From the NCBI GenBank assembly GCA_003255065.1, contig QAOA01007551.1, positions 1,179,715-1,243,714 of the forward strand: a stretch of 64,000 bases of DNA, written 5' to 3'. A model generated the notes under the pieces. The model was not told the origin of the DNA and made no database searches. It worked only from the letters and a program-made list of their open reading frames with translations. The DNA is from Cercis canadensis. Taxonomy: Eukaryota > Streptophyta > Magnoliopsida > Fabales > Fabaceae. Numbering within the stretch: the stretch's first letter is position 1; every line of letters starts with the position of its first letter. The position numbers and the translations under genes were made by a program. Below, piece by piece: positions 10,526-22,116 of this stretch.

Positions 10526-12360
10526 CAAGGGCAAGCCACAAGTGGGGTATGGTATCTGTAGGGTAGAAATAACCAGTGAATAAATTCAGTGACCTTTGTT
10601 GTTTAGGTTTAGTGGTACGAGGTTGGTTTTTAGGATGCTGGTTTAGGTTAAGTGGGTCAATTTCATTTGACGTTAATTTATGATTGAAAGAATGATACGG
10701 AGGAGTCTTCCTTTCCTGGACTTCAATCTTGATGTCACTTTTGGTGGTCTCTGTTTGATCGATCAGTTATACAATTTCGTTTACTTATGTCTGTCCCAAA
10801 GACTCATGAAATTTCTGTGAAATATTCAACTTCTTTGTTGCATCGTATTCCTCTGATCGATAATGGCTTGCTATTTGCTAATGAAACCCGCTTCCTTTCA
10901 CCTTTTATATGTTTGAGATGGTTATACAACTTGCATTGATTCTTGATCTGTTTTAAAACTTGTTGAATTGCTAGCTCTTGATTCTGAGAGTCTAAATAGA
11001 GTGTCCAGGTACTTCGGATTTATTGTTTTTACTTCTCGAAGTCATAAAAAAGTGTTCTTTATAATGCCGAACTCCGAATGAAACCAATACCTCCCGTATC
11101 CAAAAGGCAGATATTGTAAAGCATTCTTGCGGCTAGTGGCAGCAAAACAACTAGCAGAATATATAGATCAAGTTCATGTTTTCTTTTTTTGGGTCGTCAA
11201 TAATTTTTTCCGTGGGAGGTTAATTTGGATGAGAAAAGCAATATCAAAACACAGAGCCTCTAAGCCACCCAATTACTAGGTTTGGGAAGGCTTCTGAGAA
11301 GGACACAACTATGTTTTATTAGAAATTTGTGTTTTAATGCAAATATCTGCAATGGCTCGTGATGGTGGAGTCCATGGGCAAATGTGTTTTATTAGAGGAT
11401 GGAAGATGGGGTCCATGAGTACTCAGGTATCGAAAAGAACCATTACTTTGCAACCCTACAAGTTGATAAGGCCTAGATCCTTCTGATAAGTGATAAGGAT
11501 GCACAAACCATGAAATCTTATCTTTGCTCTGCTATATAGTTTATCATCAGACTCGAGTGTAGATCAGAAGCTGACCTGGACATATCCCAACTATGATTTC
11601 ATATTTGTTTCTCATTAAATTGTGTCATACCATCCAAAACATCGTTGCCCTGTTATTTCACTGATGATTGTTTGTTTCTGATAATTAATTTACACGGACT
11701 AATAATGTGCTCTGGAGCATAATTACGTACATCTCATAACACTAAGCTACCTCTACTAAAATATGAACTGTTTGGATTTTATGTTGAAAGGAAGTAATAA
11801 TGTGTTTTTGGAGCTTAACTCATTCCTGCATTGTCGTTTTAGTAAGTACGAGCTTTTGGTTATTATATTGAAAGCCCGAAGCTTTTAGCATCTCGGATGA
11901 AAAGGAATATAACTTGACTCAATTTCTGATCTCTCTGTATCTTCTTATAATATTTGGCAATAATGTTAGTGTTTTTCTCAATTATTTATTATGTGTTTTT
12001 TTTTTTTTTGGGAGGGGGGGTGTGGATTGGGACTCTATTTCAGCAGACAGGGACAGTAAGACAAAACTGGTATTTATCTTCTCTGCCGCTGGTGTAAAAT
12101 TAAATCCACCCTATATTTTATTTATTTATTTTTATTGGAAGCTATACAATAGAGGATGGTCTGATCTATTTTCTCTCAAAATCTCACCACCTACACCAAA
12201 TAGAATTTGAATCTGGTATCTCTTTTATGAAATATCAAATACTAAACCACTAAAATGTCTCCTGGGGGCATTAATATATCTTATATATATTTTATATGTC
12301 TACTTAACATGTCTCTCTTCAATTAGCAAATTTTGACAACTTTATTAAAAACTTTTTTTA
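10526..12360. other. 3' flank and intergenic DNA, no gene seen
   Basis: The first 300 bases are likely the 3' untranslated region of the DUF1677 gene. The rest has only short frames without domains, plus T/G-rich tracts near 12000-12020. No RNA gene or bounded transposon was recognised. Confidence 0.55.
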
Positions 12361-13098
12361 GGGGTATGTTTGGTAGGGGAGTAAAAAGGGAGCAAGTCCT
12401 TTAATATTGTCATTTTGCAAACAAATTTCATGGATATGGTAGTTTTCAAACAATTGACACTATTAGGGCAGTTTTTTTTTTTTTTTTTAACATCAATGTT
12501 GCATTTTGGTTGAGAGTGCCAAATTTTTACATTTGCTTTAGTGGAGTGCCGAATGTTGACCTTTTTTTTTTTTGAATGTCGAATTTTTTTTTTAACTTAA
12601 TTACTTAAATATTATAATTTTAAAAAAAATTATAACTAAAAAAAAAAAATTACGGCAAAGTGGAGCCCACCAGACGCGTCAGTTGCTAGCTGGCATGTCC
12701 CCATCGGACACGCCAACTGGCAGCTAGCATGTCTCACAGGTTTTGGTCTACGGTGAAAGAAAAAGACCCAAAGGTGATTTCAACTTCACATGATACGTGT
12801 CAACTATTTAATGGAACTTGGAAGTAGTAAATGAGCCCAATTTATGTTACATCTAAGGGGGAAAGAAAGTTTTGATATCTGTTGAGACACGCCAACTGGC
12901 AATTGGCGCGTTCGGTATGCCCCATTTCGCTGCAGTTATTTTTTTTTAGTTGTTAATTTTTTTTTTAAAATTATAACATTTAGGTAATTAAGNAGTTGTT
13001 AATTTTTTTTTAAAATTATAACATTTAGGTAATTAAGTTAGAAAGTATAATAATTGTATAAATTTGTTGCCAAATTGTAATATTCCACCAAACATACC
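12361..13098. mobile_element. Possible small TIR transposon
   Basis: GGGGTATGTTTGGT at 12361-12374 is mirrored by ACCAAACATACC at 13087-13098. The segment between is A+T-rich and noncoding. It contains a G+C-rich patch (12660-12740 and 12885-12915) with small palindromes built on CCAACTGGCA / GCTAGCTGGCA. The flanks (TTA left, TAA right) do not give a clean target duplication, so superfamily and exact ends are uncertain. Confidence 0.4.
12948..13037. repeat. 45-bp direct duplication around a single N
   Basis: AGTTGTTAATTTTT... ending GGTAATTAAG occurs at 12948-12992 and, with a slightly shorter T run, at 12994-13037. A lone N at 12993 separates them. This is the pattern left when two contigs with an unmerged overlap are joined, so it is probably not a real duplication. 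Confidence 0.75.
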
Positions 13099-13611
13099 TA
13101 AAAGTAAATTAGTTAGCAACTTAAAAACTAGTGAAGTTGATCCACACATGAAGCGCTGTTGTGGGTTTGCTTCTCCAACTGGTTAATATTTATTACTGCA
13201 AAATTACCAATGATCGAGTCTTTGTTTAAATTGACACTAGGAAGCTATGTTAACAGAGCAAGTATGGGTTCAAACGCAGCCAGAGACAATTTCCCCTCCC
13301 TCAATATCCTCTCTCCTCAAATTTTATAGTGTACATATAAAAAAATACTTTCCAATATAAGCTTGTATCAGATGGTTTTGGCACTAGAAAAACATGAAAA
13401 AATAATATTCTTCTCTTAAAAGAACCAATTTTTTTGCCATTCACTTAAATAATTAATACAGCCGATATCACAATAAATTATTATGTTTCTCTTTGTAATT
13501 TTTACTCAAATAAATTCATTAATTAATCTTGTAAACGATATATATATTGGAAGAACTAATTGTCTATTACCTTTGAGCGATGTGGGTAGAAGAGAGAAAG
13601 GAGAAAGGAAC

Positions 13612-13982
13612 TGATGTAACGATTACTCTAATAAGAGAGTGAGTAGACACTGTATGAGGCCAAGGTGGCTTGCTGCCATTGTTGACTCTCAATGAAAGCA
13701 CCAAATGATGCAAACCAAAGAGAAAGATGAAGAGCGAAAAAGATAAGGTAGAGGGTGAGAGAGAAATACAGAGAATACACTTCCAATAACTTCTTATTAT
13801 TCAAAATAATCCCCTTTTCAATCTCCCAAGCCCTACTTATCATCTAATTACAGTTAATGACTTTAACTAAAACAACTAACTCCTGTAACTAACTCTTACC
13901 TAATTAGCTTGCATAGTCAGCAAGCCACCTTGGCCTCACACAGTGTCTACTCACTTTCTTATTAGAGTCATCCGTTACATCA
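13612..13982. mobile_element. 371-bp element with ~63-bp inverted ends and 5-bp target duplication
   Basis: The element starts TGATGTAACG and ends CGTTACATCA. The first ~63 bases and the inverted last ~63 bases match closely, both reading CTCTAATAAG, GTGAGTAGACACTGT and GAGGCCAAGGTGGCTTGCTG. It is bracketed by a perfect GGAAC duplication (13607-13611 and 13983-13987). TG...CA ends with a 5-bp duplication suggest a retroviral-type integrase (solo LTR), while long inverted ends suggest a DNA-transposon MITE. It has no coding capacity. Confidence 0.8.
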
Positions 13983-14125
13983 GGAACTTCCCATTTCCTC
14001 CTTTAATTCATCAATTTGTGAAAAAAGTGAGAGATAGAGAGAACTTACATCCGTGAGCTCCACAAGTCTCAAATCTCAATATGTTCTTAAGGAAAGAAAC
14101 TCCTATAAGTAGGCAAGTCTCTCTA

Positions 14126-14128
<3 letters not shown>

Positions 14129-14160
<32 letters not shown>

Positions 14161-14171
14161 NNNNNNNNNNN
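14129..14171. repeat. (TA)n microsatellite ending in an 11-N assembly gap
   Basis: An uninterrupted TA repeat at 14129-14160 runs into eleven Ns at 14161-14171. The true repeat length and any sequence lost in the gap are unknown. Confidence 0.95.
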
Positions 14172-14392
14172 ACGGGGATTCTATGATACTACGTAAGTAT
14201 GCTATACTACACTGACGTGGTAAGCATACATAATTTTTATATTTTATTATATATAAAATATAATTTATTTAATTTTTTAAACAAACTTAAAAATAATTAA
14301 TTTATACATATGTCATTTATTTATTAGTTATTTCTATGTAGTATGACATACTACATAAATACTAAAAGTATCTAAGAAACCTCCATATATAT
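14172..14392. repeat. A+T-rich dispersed repeat, one arm (copy A)
   Basis: The segment after the gap (GGGGATTCTATGATACTACG, then GGTAAGCATACATAATTTTT, AAAAATAATTAATTT, CATACTACATAAATA, ending AAACCTCC) matches the right arm of the fold-back repeat at about 54235-54400. The expected left arm would fall in or before the 14161 gap. Confidence 0.65.
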
Positions 14393-15486
14393 ATATATAT
14401 ATATAGTTATCAAATGTAATTTTTGTCGATAAAAAAATTAAAATTTACTTAATTTTCATATACAGAATAACATTAATTTGTCATATACATAAAAAGGTTT
14501 GTTCATCCATTTTCTTCATCTTCTACTCGCCTATCTCTTGATTTTTTGTTTTTGTTTTGCTCTATCAAAGTAGAAGCTTTATTGATACACACATATTATA
14601 CATTATAGATTAGATGATATATAGCTGTTAAGCAAATTGTACGGCAAATACTTATTGGGGGATTTCTCAAAGTATAAGAGGTTAATTACTTAAATTAAAA
14701 GTTGGAGCAATAATTTGGGAATGAGGTAAAATTAAAAGGGACGAATGTAGTTTTATCTCTTTCTTTTTTTAATATAATTCAGCATTCTTAATATATATAT
14801 ATATTACATAAAAAGCCAACTACTTGTTGTTCCCTAATCTCTTATTTGACTCAGGAATTAATGACGCAATTTCTTTACTCTGATTTTTATTAAATAATTA
14901 AAAAAGATAATTTTATATTACTTAGAAGGTATATTATGTTCATGTAAAAACAAGACATAATGCGACTTATATAATCAACTTTAATTATATTTATGTAACA
15001 TAAAAGTTGGATAATAAATTAAAGTATTATATATATGAGAGATAATAGAGAAACTTAAAAAAAAAAAAAAAACNAAAAAAAAAAAAAAAAAAAAACCTTA
15101 TCGTTTGGTTTCGGAGTCGGACGATTGAAACGTACTACAAGCTTGGTCCATATTTTCAATTCCATAAATGACCCGGAACAAGTAAAGGTCATTGGGCCGA
15201 GAAAACAAGCAAGGTGCCCAAAGAAAGAATAGGAAGTGGAACAGACAAAATGGTCAATAGGACAATCTTTGAGGGCATTTCCAAAACCAAACATTACTGT
15301 CGTAACAACGTACAGAAGCAAAGTACTACAAGAAAATACGACCATTCTGGTAGGTAACCAGGGGTGGTTGTTCTCCTCATTCTTCCTTGGGAAACCCAAT
15401 CCATTTGGTCTTATAATTTCAGGAAAAAGGTTCCACAAAGAATTCTTCTCACGCTGTCTCTGAAAGTTCAAAAAGATCTAGGGAAG
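14393..15486. other. Intergenic DNA upstream of COPT5; no gene
   Basis: This is A+T-rich DNA with short TA repeats. An adenine homopolymer at about 15057-15096 is broken by a C and an N (15075). A minus-strand frame through it is an artefact of poly-Phe from the homopolymer. From about 15100 the GC content rises; this part likely carries the promoter and 5' leader of the copper-transporter gene. Confidence 0.5.
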
Positions 15487-15924
15487 ATGATGCACATGAC
15501 CTTCTATTGGGGCAAGAAAGTTACCATCCTAATCGACTCGTGGAAGACCGATTCATGGACGAGTTACTCACTGAGTTTACTGGCGTGTCTCTTATTCGCG
15601 GCTTTTTATCAGTATCTGGAGAATCGCCGTCTTCGCCTAAAGCTCATTTCCGTCGCGAAGCCGTCTCCAACGCCGCAGATCGAGACCCCTCTTCTACAAT
15701 CGAAACTCTCCGGAGACGGAGCCAAGTTGGGTGTGAAGTTCGCCGGAGCAATTCTGTTTGGGGTGAACTCGGCGATCGGGTACCTGCTGATGCTGGCCGT
15801 TATGTCCTTTAACGGAGGAGTCTTTGTGGCGATCGTGGTGGGTCTTGCGATCGGCTACTTCTTTTTCAGAAATGAGGGTGAAGATATTTCGCTTGTCGTT
15901 GACAATTCTTGTGCCTGTGCCTAG
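15487..15924 (+). CDS. COPT5: COPT5-like copper transporter (Ctr family)
   Basis: This is a single-exon, 145-residue protein. It moves Cu(I) across membranes as a trimer; the Arabidopsis homologue COPT5 acts at the vacuole and prevacuole, exporting stored copper. A short Met-rich N-terminus (MMHMTFYWG) is followed by TM1 (about residues 25-45), a Ser/Pro/Leu-rich loop, then TM2 with the signature MxxxM ([10 protein letters not shown]) and TM3 with a small-residue GxxxG-type motif (GLAIGYFFF). The protein ends in a Cys motif (CACA), used for copper hand-off. The start is the first of two adjacent ATGs; the frame is open further upstream but similarity begins at MMHMTF. The very short Met-poor N-terminus fits COPT5 better than the plasma-membrane COPT1/2 type. 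Confidence 0.93.
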   Translation: MMHMTFYWGKKVTILIDSWKTDSWTSYSLSLLACLLFAAFYQYLENRRLRLKLISVAKPSPTPQIETPLLQSKLSGDGAKLGVKFAGAILFGVNSAIGYLLMLAVMSFNGGVFVAIVVGLAIGYFFFRNEGEDISLVVDNSCACA

Positions 15925-17008
15925 TTTCAAATTAGAGAGATTTAAGAAAAATCAATTGTACTACTAATTTCCTGTTATGCTATGAATCGTTTGGATTTTT
16001 ATAACTTCCCTTTCTTTATTATCTTTTTTTTTTCCTGGGAATTTGGGATCTGGTGTTTTGGATGACTTGTGTGTTGTATAATTCCGTGCCTATTAATGTT
16101 GATAACAAAATTGTATGTTTTGAATCTTTGATTCTGAAATTCAACTTATTTCGGTAATTTGATTTGAGGGATAATATTCTAATTCTAATTTGTAAATATG
16201 GTTGCAAAATATTGCATTACTATTCTGGCACAATCATCTGTCAGCAAAATGAATCAGAAATGGCAATGGCGTGGGCTTCGAACGGAAACGGTTTTACTTG
16301 TATGGTTTTATCACGCACACTTCCTCAACCGAAGTTACACGTCTGCATCAGGTGAATGTTCTATTTCGGGCATAAGACGCATCAGCCATCTGGTAAACGA
16401 ATATTGTCAATTTTCATATCCTTCTCCAGACAGTAGTATCTTGAGTGCAGTTTGTAAATTACAATTTTCGCCCTTTTTCACCGTAGAGACAAGATATAAT
16501 GGAGAGAGAGATAAACTAACTGGACATACTTATTTCACGTTGTCTTTTAACTAGCAGCAGAGAAAATACACAGCAGACTTGAAAAATGTGGTTTAGCAAC
16601 TCAACAAGTTGCAACTGTATATAGCCTATGATAGTAAAAAGAATCAAGCAAACAACCTATCTTAGGAATTCAAAGAAATACAAGGACATGTACAAAAATG
16701 GTCAAAGTTAGGGAAGTAAAGTTGAGCTTGTTCTTAAAAAATGCACTCCTGCTGCAGCCAGTCATGGGTCCTCAATGTATGCATAATCACAACTTGCTGT
16801 CAGGAGCATTTCACGTGAACCGGCCCATCCATCGACGTATAAGGCAGAATTGATAGCTTGGAATGAATGCCGGGAACCGAAGCAACGGATAGAACGAATG
16901 GCCACTGCCACTGCCAGCAGATCCTTCTTCATCTATGAAAACAGCATCTCAGTAAACTACGATTGCAGAGGTCAAATTTTTGTATGGAGGATAATATGAT
17001 GGCCTTTG
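15925..17008. other. Convergent 3' ends of COPT5 and GCR1
   Basis: This is the space between two genes that face each other. It should hold both 3' untranslated regions. A plus-strand frame at 16198-16554 has no recognisable domain and I do not call it. Confidence 0.5.
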
Positions 17009-20000
17009 TCATCGCTGATCTTCAATTCTTAATGCGACTAGTTCACTTTCTTCTTGTTGGTTCCTGTACTTAAAATTGTTAGGGAGCCATCTGCGAAGTT
17101 TTTCTGGCCAGAACCTGTTACAAAAATGCAAATTTAGAATCACTTCAATTGGAGTGTGCAAAGAAAGCAAGAACAAAAGGTACAACTTGAATAAAAGATA
17201 AAGGTTACTTAACAGTAAGTATCAGGGATAGTAAAAGAATACAAGCACCATATAGATTTTGGACCTTATGTACTACGTTAAGGGCTCATTAATACACCAG
17301 CGATTGTCAGTCCACCAGTTAAATTCTCAAACCATTATATGTCAAGTTCAATAGATCGATTATTTTGTGTCTAATGGTAACACATCCATCAGAGAGAACA
17401 AATAGAGAGATGCATCAGTGAGCTAGAGAAGATGATGAAGTGGTCGGGAAAATAGAGAGAACAAGAAGGGTTGAGTAAGTGCCATCTTTGAATCTTCCAA
17501 GGAAAGAGGCAAGAAGGCGCGCACACACAAATATAGAGTAGGTGGTAAAACTAGCAAAAATAGATTGGCCACTGGAGTGCACAAGTTTAAATCCAGAATA
17601 AGTGATGAGGATTGAACATATAGGCTGCTTTTGAAAGTCAATGGGAACAACAGAGAGGATCAGGAAAAATAATTGGAATTTCTGACGGAATATAGATAGA
17701 ATCAGGACTTACATGTCCACTCTTTCACAAATTGCCCGACGAACAGAAGAGTTGAGGCCATATGCTATCGAGTTAAAGAGGCCCTGAAACAAATAGACAT
17801 AAGTGACAATGTCATGGAATGGCAAAAATTGCAATTAAGCCAAGTTGCCAGATAAGTTAAATGAATGGCAAAATAATGCTGAAAACAACAAGTACGATGA
17901 GTAGATGATACCATAAGAGCAGCTGTTCCAACATCAAGAAGTGAGAGCCAAAAGATCTTATGGCCAGGTTCTATAAAATCATGAATGCGGTTGATAGTGC
18001 CAAAAGCCCATGATCCTATTAGAATCAGTGGATAGTATCCCCAACGATTCAGAGCCTGCAAGGTAAAATGTTAAACAATCAATAAAAAAGAAAGTGGATG
18101 AGACAGCCAGACAGGTAATAACAGTTTAACATCCAGCATTGTAGTTTGAGCACAGGTAATAACAGTTTAACATCCAGCATTGTAGTTTGAGCATGTATCA
18201 TATCATTTTGACTTGCGAAGATCATAACCAACGGATAAGGGGTGAGTGTCTCCAAACCACATCAGGGCATATAAACAAGAATCTAGATTACAACCAATAG
18301 GCCACACCACAGAAAGTCACATACAAAAGATAAACCACACAAATGGTGAGAATTCTATTCCTGGAAAAACTAAAAGCAGCTAGCTACTGATAAAATCTTC
18401 TCTCATATTCTCTTTAATGTTTTAATATGATTTTCCCTAATTTTCCTTTGTTGGGAGGGGAAAGAGCACGGTTCATAAAATGCATGTATGGACCTTCCTG
18501 TTTCCAATCTTGTAAAGTGGTTACACTATAAAATACCTTCATATTATCTCTTGCATCTGACACATAAGGTCGGTCTGACATGCCTACTGCCATCTGAAAT
18601 TTTCCCAAGTAATGGTCTCAATAAGTGCCAAAATAAGTAATTTGTTATCTGTGGAAAAGAAACAGTAAATTCAAATACGTACACGGGTTGCATTGTTCAA
18701 CATGCGTATTACTTGAAAGTATGTAAACCCATTATAAAGAATAGCACCCCAGAGTGGTATGTAAAATGTTACAAAATGAACTGCCTGCATCGAAAAAGAG
18801 ATCTGTTTTTAGAGCATGGAAAAAAGAAAACTATTAAACTATTCTAAATAAACAAAATGTAATATTAAATACAGCAGAGATACGTTACAAAAGTTGGAGA
18901 AAATTGAAGGGTGCATTGCCATTGGGCTTTCTTTCTAGTACATAGTTTTTCTTTTAAAAAGATAATTGCTAATTCTAAAAACAACTACTTAGTTTTTACA
19001 ATCAAAGCTTCTTTTGGATGATGCTATTGTCAAGAGCATCACATTCTCTTAACAACAGTGTGAATAAAGTGCCATATTGAATTTACAGCAGCATTTAAAG
19101 ATGCCTTACATGGATTTTGCTCAGCTGTTATTTTAACTGCTTGTCATGCTTTATCGATATATTTCATTTTGATGAATTGTAAGAAAATATTATTCTCATT
19201 TGCAACCAACCAAGTCTTTTCTTTCACTTCCAATCCAACTGCATTTTCTAGGGTGCAATACTACACATACCAATGAAACATGAAATCAAGATAAGAATTA
19301 AGCGGACCATTTTATATCATTTATGGGGGAAAAGGTTTCTAGAAATTTCCAGAAATTAAAATACGTAAAAATAATATCATGCAAATAATTACCTTCCCTG
19401 TAAGACCTGTTTGAGTCCAACACCATGCGCCAAAATGTCTATGGTCATTACCAAAAGAGCGTATGACTGTCATAACAAGGGAAGTACCTGCCAACAGAAA
19501 GAACTAGGTTAAACGAACTCCCTGCAATACAAGTAACCAGTAGAATGGATGGAAATTAAGATGGAAGTCAAAAGTTCAACTAGTGGTATGCAATGGCAGC
19601 TATTCCAACACTATAAATTAGCTCTAAAATTCCATTTCCAAACTAAACGTACGGGTGTTAGAAAGTTACAGGAGGACAAGATTATTGCAGCATAAGCCAT
19701 GTCTGAAATTTGGATCATTAACAGCTGATTCATCGATAAACACATACCCCAAACATACAGGTGAAACATGGCCTCCAAATCTTCAACATCTGTTTTGTGC
19801 CTAACAACAGTGCGATGAAGGGTAAAAGCAATTGTTGTAGTCCACAGGAAAGATGCCACACAAAAGAAATGTGTGCTATAGCCCTGAGCATAACAAAAGA
19901 AACCTTTGGATGGGTCCCTGTATCAAAATGAAACTTCTATCAGTCACATAATGAACAACTTCAGGTGATACATACATATGAAGAAGACTGCACTTGATTC

Positions 20001-21137
20001 AGTAGGCATACCCCATTATGCTGAAGAAACTGCAAAGCATATCCTGCACTTGGAGACGATGTCATAAAAGAGCATTTATGTCAATCACTCATTTCATTTT
20101 TCCTAAAACTCGGAACAAGAAATTAAGGCAAAACTAATAGTCTAATCCCAAACAACCATTTAGGAATAGGGACAGACAGATTTGGCTCATACTTCTGAAT
20201 CACACAACAACATTAGCCATATAAACAAAAAATAAAGTGACACAAGAGGATTACAGAAGTTAGTTGCTTCACTTAAAAGTTACCAACAATCCAGTCATAT
20301 TTCTTTTTGAGGAAAAAAAGAAGAGTAATTTTCCTGACCCGATTAAAGTCAATAACAAGCTACCCAAGAGCTTTGCCAATGTAGGTTTTGCATCAAGAAA
20401 CTTAATGATATTTATCAATCACAGCGCATAAAACTTATTCTTAACAATACTGTAGATGAACTTGATATTTAGACTCCTAATTCTAGTACTAAATTAGACT
20501 TGAAACTTAAATAAACTAGGTAAAACTATCTTCAGCGTGATATTTAGACTCCTAACTCTTAACCAATAATTCTTTTAGCGTCATTTCGGTCCAACATCAA
20601 ATTGATTGCACCAATGAGACTGAACAATTAACAGCCAAATCAATAATGCTAAGAACAAGTTGAAATGACCAACAACTATTTAGACCTAAAGAAAAACAAA
20701 ATGCCAGGTAAAATTCAAATACTGAGTTATTAATTTTCTTATAGGTAACTATGGAAGAATGGCAGTAGTCACAGTGAATTCCAAATCATAAGACCGAAAA
20801 CTGCATCAAGCAACTCATTTAGTTAACTTTATGCAGGTTTTGCTAATTATGCGAAGAGTTGAATTGAAAAATCAATAGTTCGAAACAATGTTAAAAATAA
20901 GTGAGGAAACGCGAGATTTTAGATCTAATGAGGATTCAAAAAGGTGGAAGGGATACATACGGAGAGGGCGAGGTAGAAAACAAGCTTGAAGGAAAACTTG
21001 CGTAGCTCCTTGAATAGTACGTAGCAGAGTACAATAAAGCCCGACCCGACGAATGAAAGGCTCGACGCTCCTGCGTTCACAGCCGTCAGAATCCGGCGAT
21101 CGTGGGCCGTTAGAGCACCGGCGATCGTGGTCGCCAT
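17009..21137 (-). CDS. GCR1: GCR1, seven-transmembrane candidate G-protein-coupled receptor
   Basis: Nine exons: 21137-20961, 20043-20012, 19917-19748, 19487-19393, 18784-18683, 18593-18537, 18055-17912, 17783-17713, 17114-17009. All junctions are GT-AG and join in frame to 317 residues. The protein is the plant homologue of cAMP-receptor-type GPCRs. In Arabidopsis GCR1 is reported to bind the Galpha subunit GPA1 and to affect ABA, light and seed responses, though true receptor activity is debated. Visible hallmarks are the N-terminal segment GASSLSFVGSGFIVLCYVLF (TM1), FCVASFLWTTTIAFTLHRTV (TM3 and the following loop), HLYVWG, then AVHFVTFYIPLWGAILYNGF (TM5), NRWGYYPLILIGSWAFGTIN (TM6) and WLSLLDVGTAALM (TM7). 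The C-terminal tail is short and charged. The start is the only ATG before the conserved region. Intron 1 is about 0.9 kb. Confidence 0.93.
18112..18193. repeat. 41-bp perfect tandem duplication in a GCR1 intron
   Basis: CAGGTAATAACAGTTTAACA plus 21 more bases is present twice head to tail (18112-18152, 18153-18193). It lies in the intron between the exons ending at 18537 and starting at 18055. It would serve as a length marker. Confidence 0.92.
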
Positions 21138-21340
21138 TTTCCTAGTGGTCAGAGTGTTGACCCTATGCTCTCCAAGTCTGGTTTTCTCCTCCTGCTCTTT
21201 CTGGTTTGATTCGCGCGAACGAAGTACGAACTGTTTCGGACGTGCAGACTATCAGTTCCAACTTGAATCGAACGGCGGAGAAAGCTAGATTGGAATTCTT
21301 TTGCAGTAATAAATATTCATTGGTAGGCCAGAAATGCATT

Positions 21341-21427
21341 GTCGCTTTGGCCGAGTGATTAAGGCGCTTGCCTGCTATGCTAAGTAAGTGGGGTTTCCCC
21401 GCGTGAGTTCGAATCTAACAGGCGACG
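21341..21427 (+). tRNA. tRNA-Ser(GCU)-like gene with a 5-nt duplication in the anticodon loop, probably dead
   Basis: The acceptor strands GTCGCTT and AGGCGAC pair. The D arm is GCCGAGTGATTAAGGC, the long variable arm TGGGGTTTCCCC is of the serine type, and the T arm GTGAG-TTCGAAT-CTAAC is followed by a T-rich tract. The anticodon stem CTTGC/GTAAG pairs, but the loop is CTGCTATGCTAA, 12 nt instead of 7: TGCTA is duplicated. The D-loop GG is GA and the T stem has one mismatch (G-A). Plant serine tRNAs have no intron, so this is most likely a damaged copy. Confidence 0.85.
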
Positions 21428-21576
21428 TATGTTTCTTTTACATTAGTTATTATTGTTATTTGACAATTCTCATTACACATCTCACCTCTCACTGCCAAGA
21501 TTGAGATTTGGAGCACAATTAAGATTAGGGGCACCTGCATTTAAAATTAGTAAAACTATTTCATCTTATTAAATTA

Positions 21577-22107
21577 GGTTTAAATGTACTACAAGTCCTT
21601 GTAGTTTTGACGAATTTTGAATTATGTTCTTATAATTTTTTTTTCTTTTGAAGTCTTTATAGTTTAATTTTTTTTTAATTGAGTCCCTGACGTTATCCCC
21701 AATTATAATTTGTTAATTTAGTGCTCACATAACAAACAACTTGTCTATGTGGCAATAAAAAAAATTGACGTGATGCCAAAATAGCAAAAAATTAGGTTCT
21801 ATATGTCGCCCCTCACCTTAATTTCTATCAATTTCGGAAAAATTGAGTCACATGTCTTGCATGTGTGTTTGATAAGTGGTAATCTGTATGTCACTTTGGC
21901 GTCACATAAACTTATCTATTGCTACATGGAGAAGCCGTTTACTATATCAGTACTAAACTGTCGAAATTATAACCCGGAGCGATGACATGGACTAAATTAA
22001 AAAAAATTTAAACTATAATGATCCCAAAAGAGAAAAAAAGAAAAAAAACTATAAGAACTTGATTCAAAATTTATCTAAATTATAGAGACTTGTAGTACAT
22101 TTAAACC
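21577..22107. mobile_element. Mutator-type MITE (531 bp)
   Basis: The ends are GGTTTAAATGTACTACAAGTC, present inverted at the right side (GACTTGTAGTACATTTAAACC). Similarity between arms continues for about 70-100 bp. A perfect 9-bp target duplication ATTAAATTA flanks it (21568-21576 and 22108-22116). The terminal GG(C/T)TTAAATG is shared with the element at 1568-1934, so the two belong to related families. There is no transposase; the frame at 21803-21985 is chance. Confidence 0.92.
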
Positions 22108-22116
22108 ATTAAATTA

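Noticed and set aside
15055-15471. 138-residue minus-strand frame opposite the COPT5 leader
   Set aside because: Its end is poly-Phe from a poly-A homopolymer containing an N, and the rest has no similarity to a known family.
16198-16554. 118-residue plus-strand frame between COPT5 and GCR1
   Set aside because: No recognisable domain, irregular composition, and it lies in the expected shared 3' flank.
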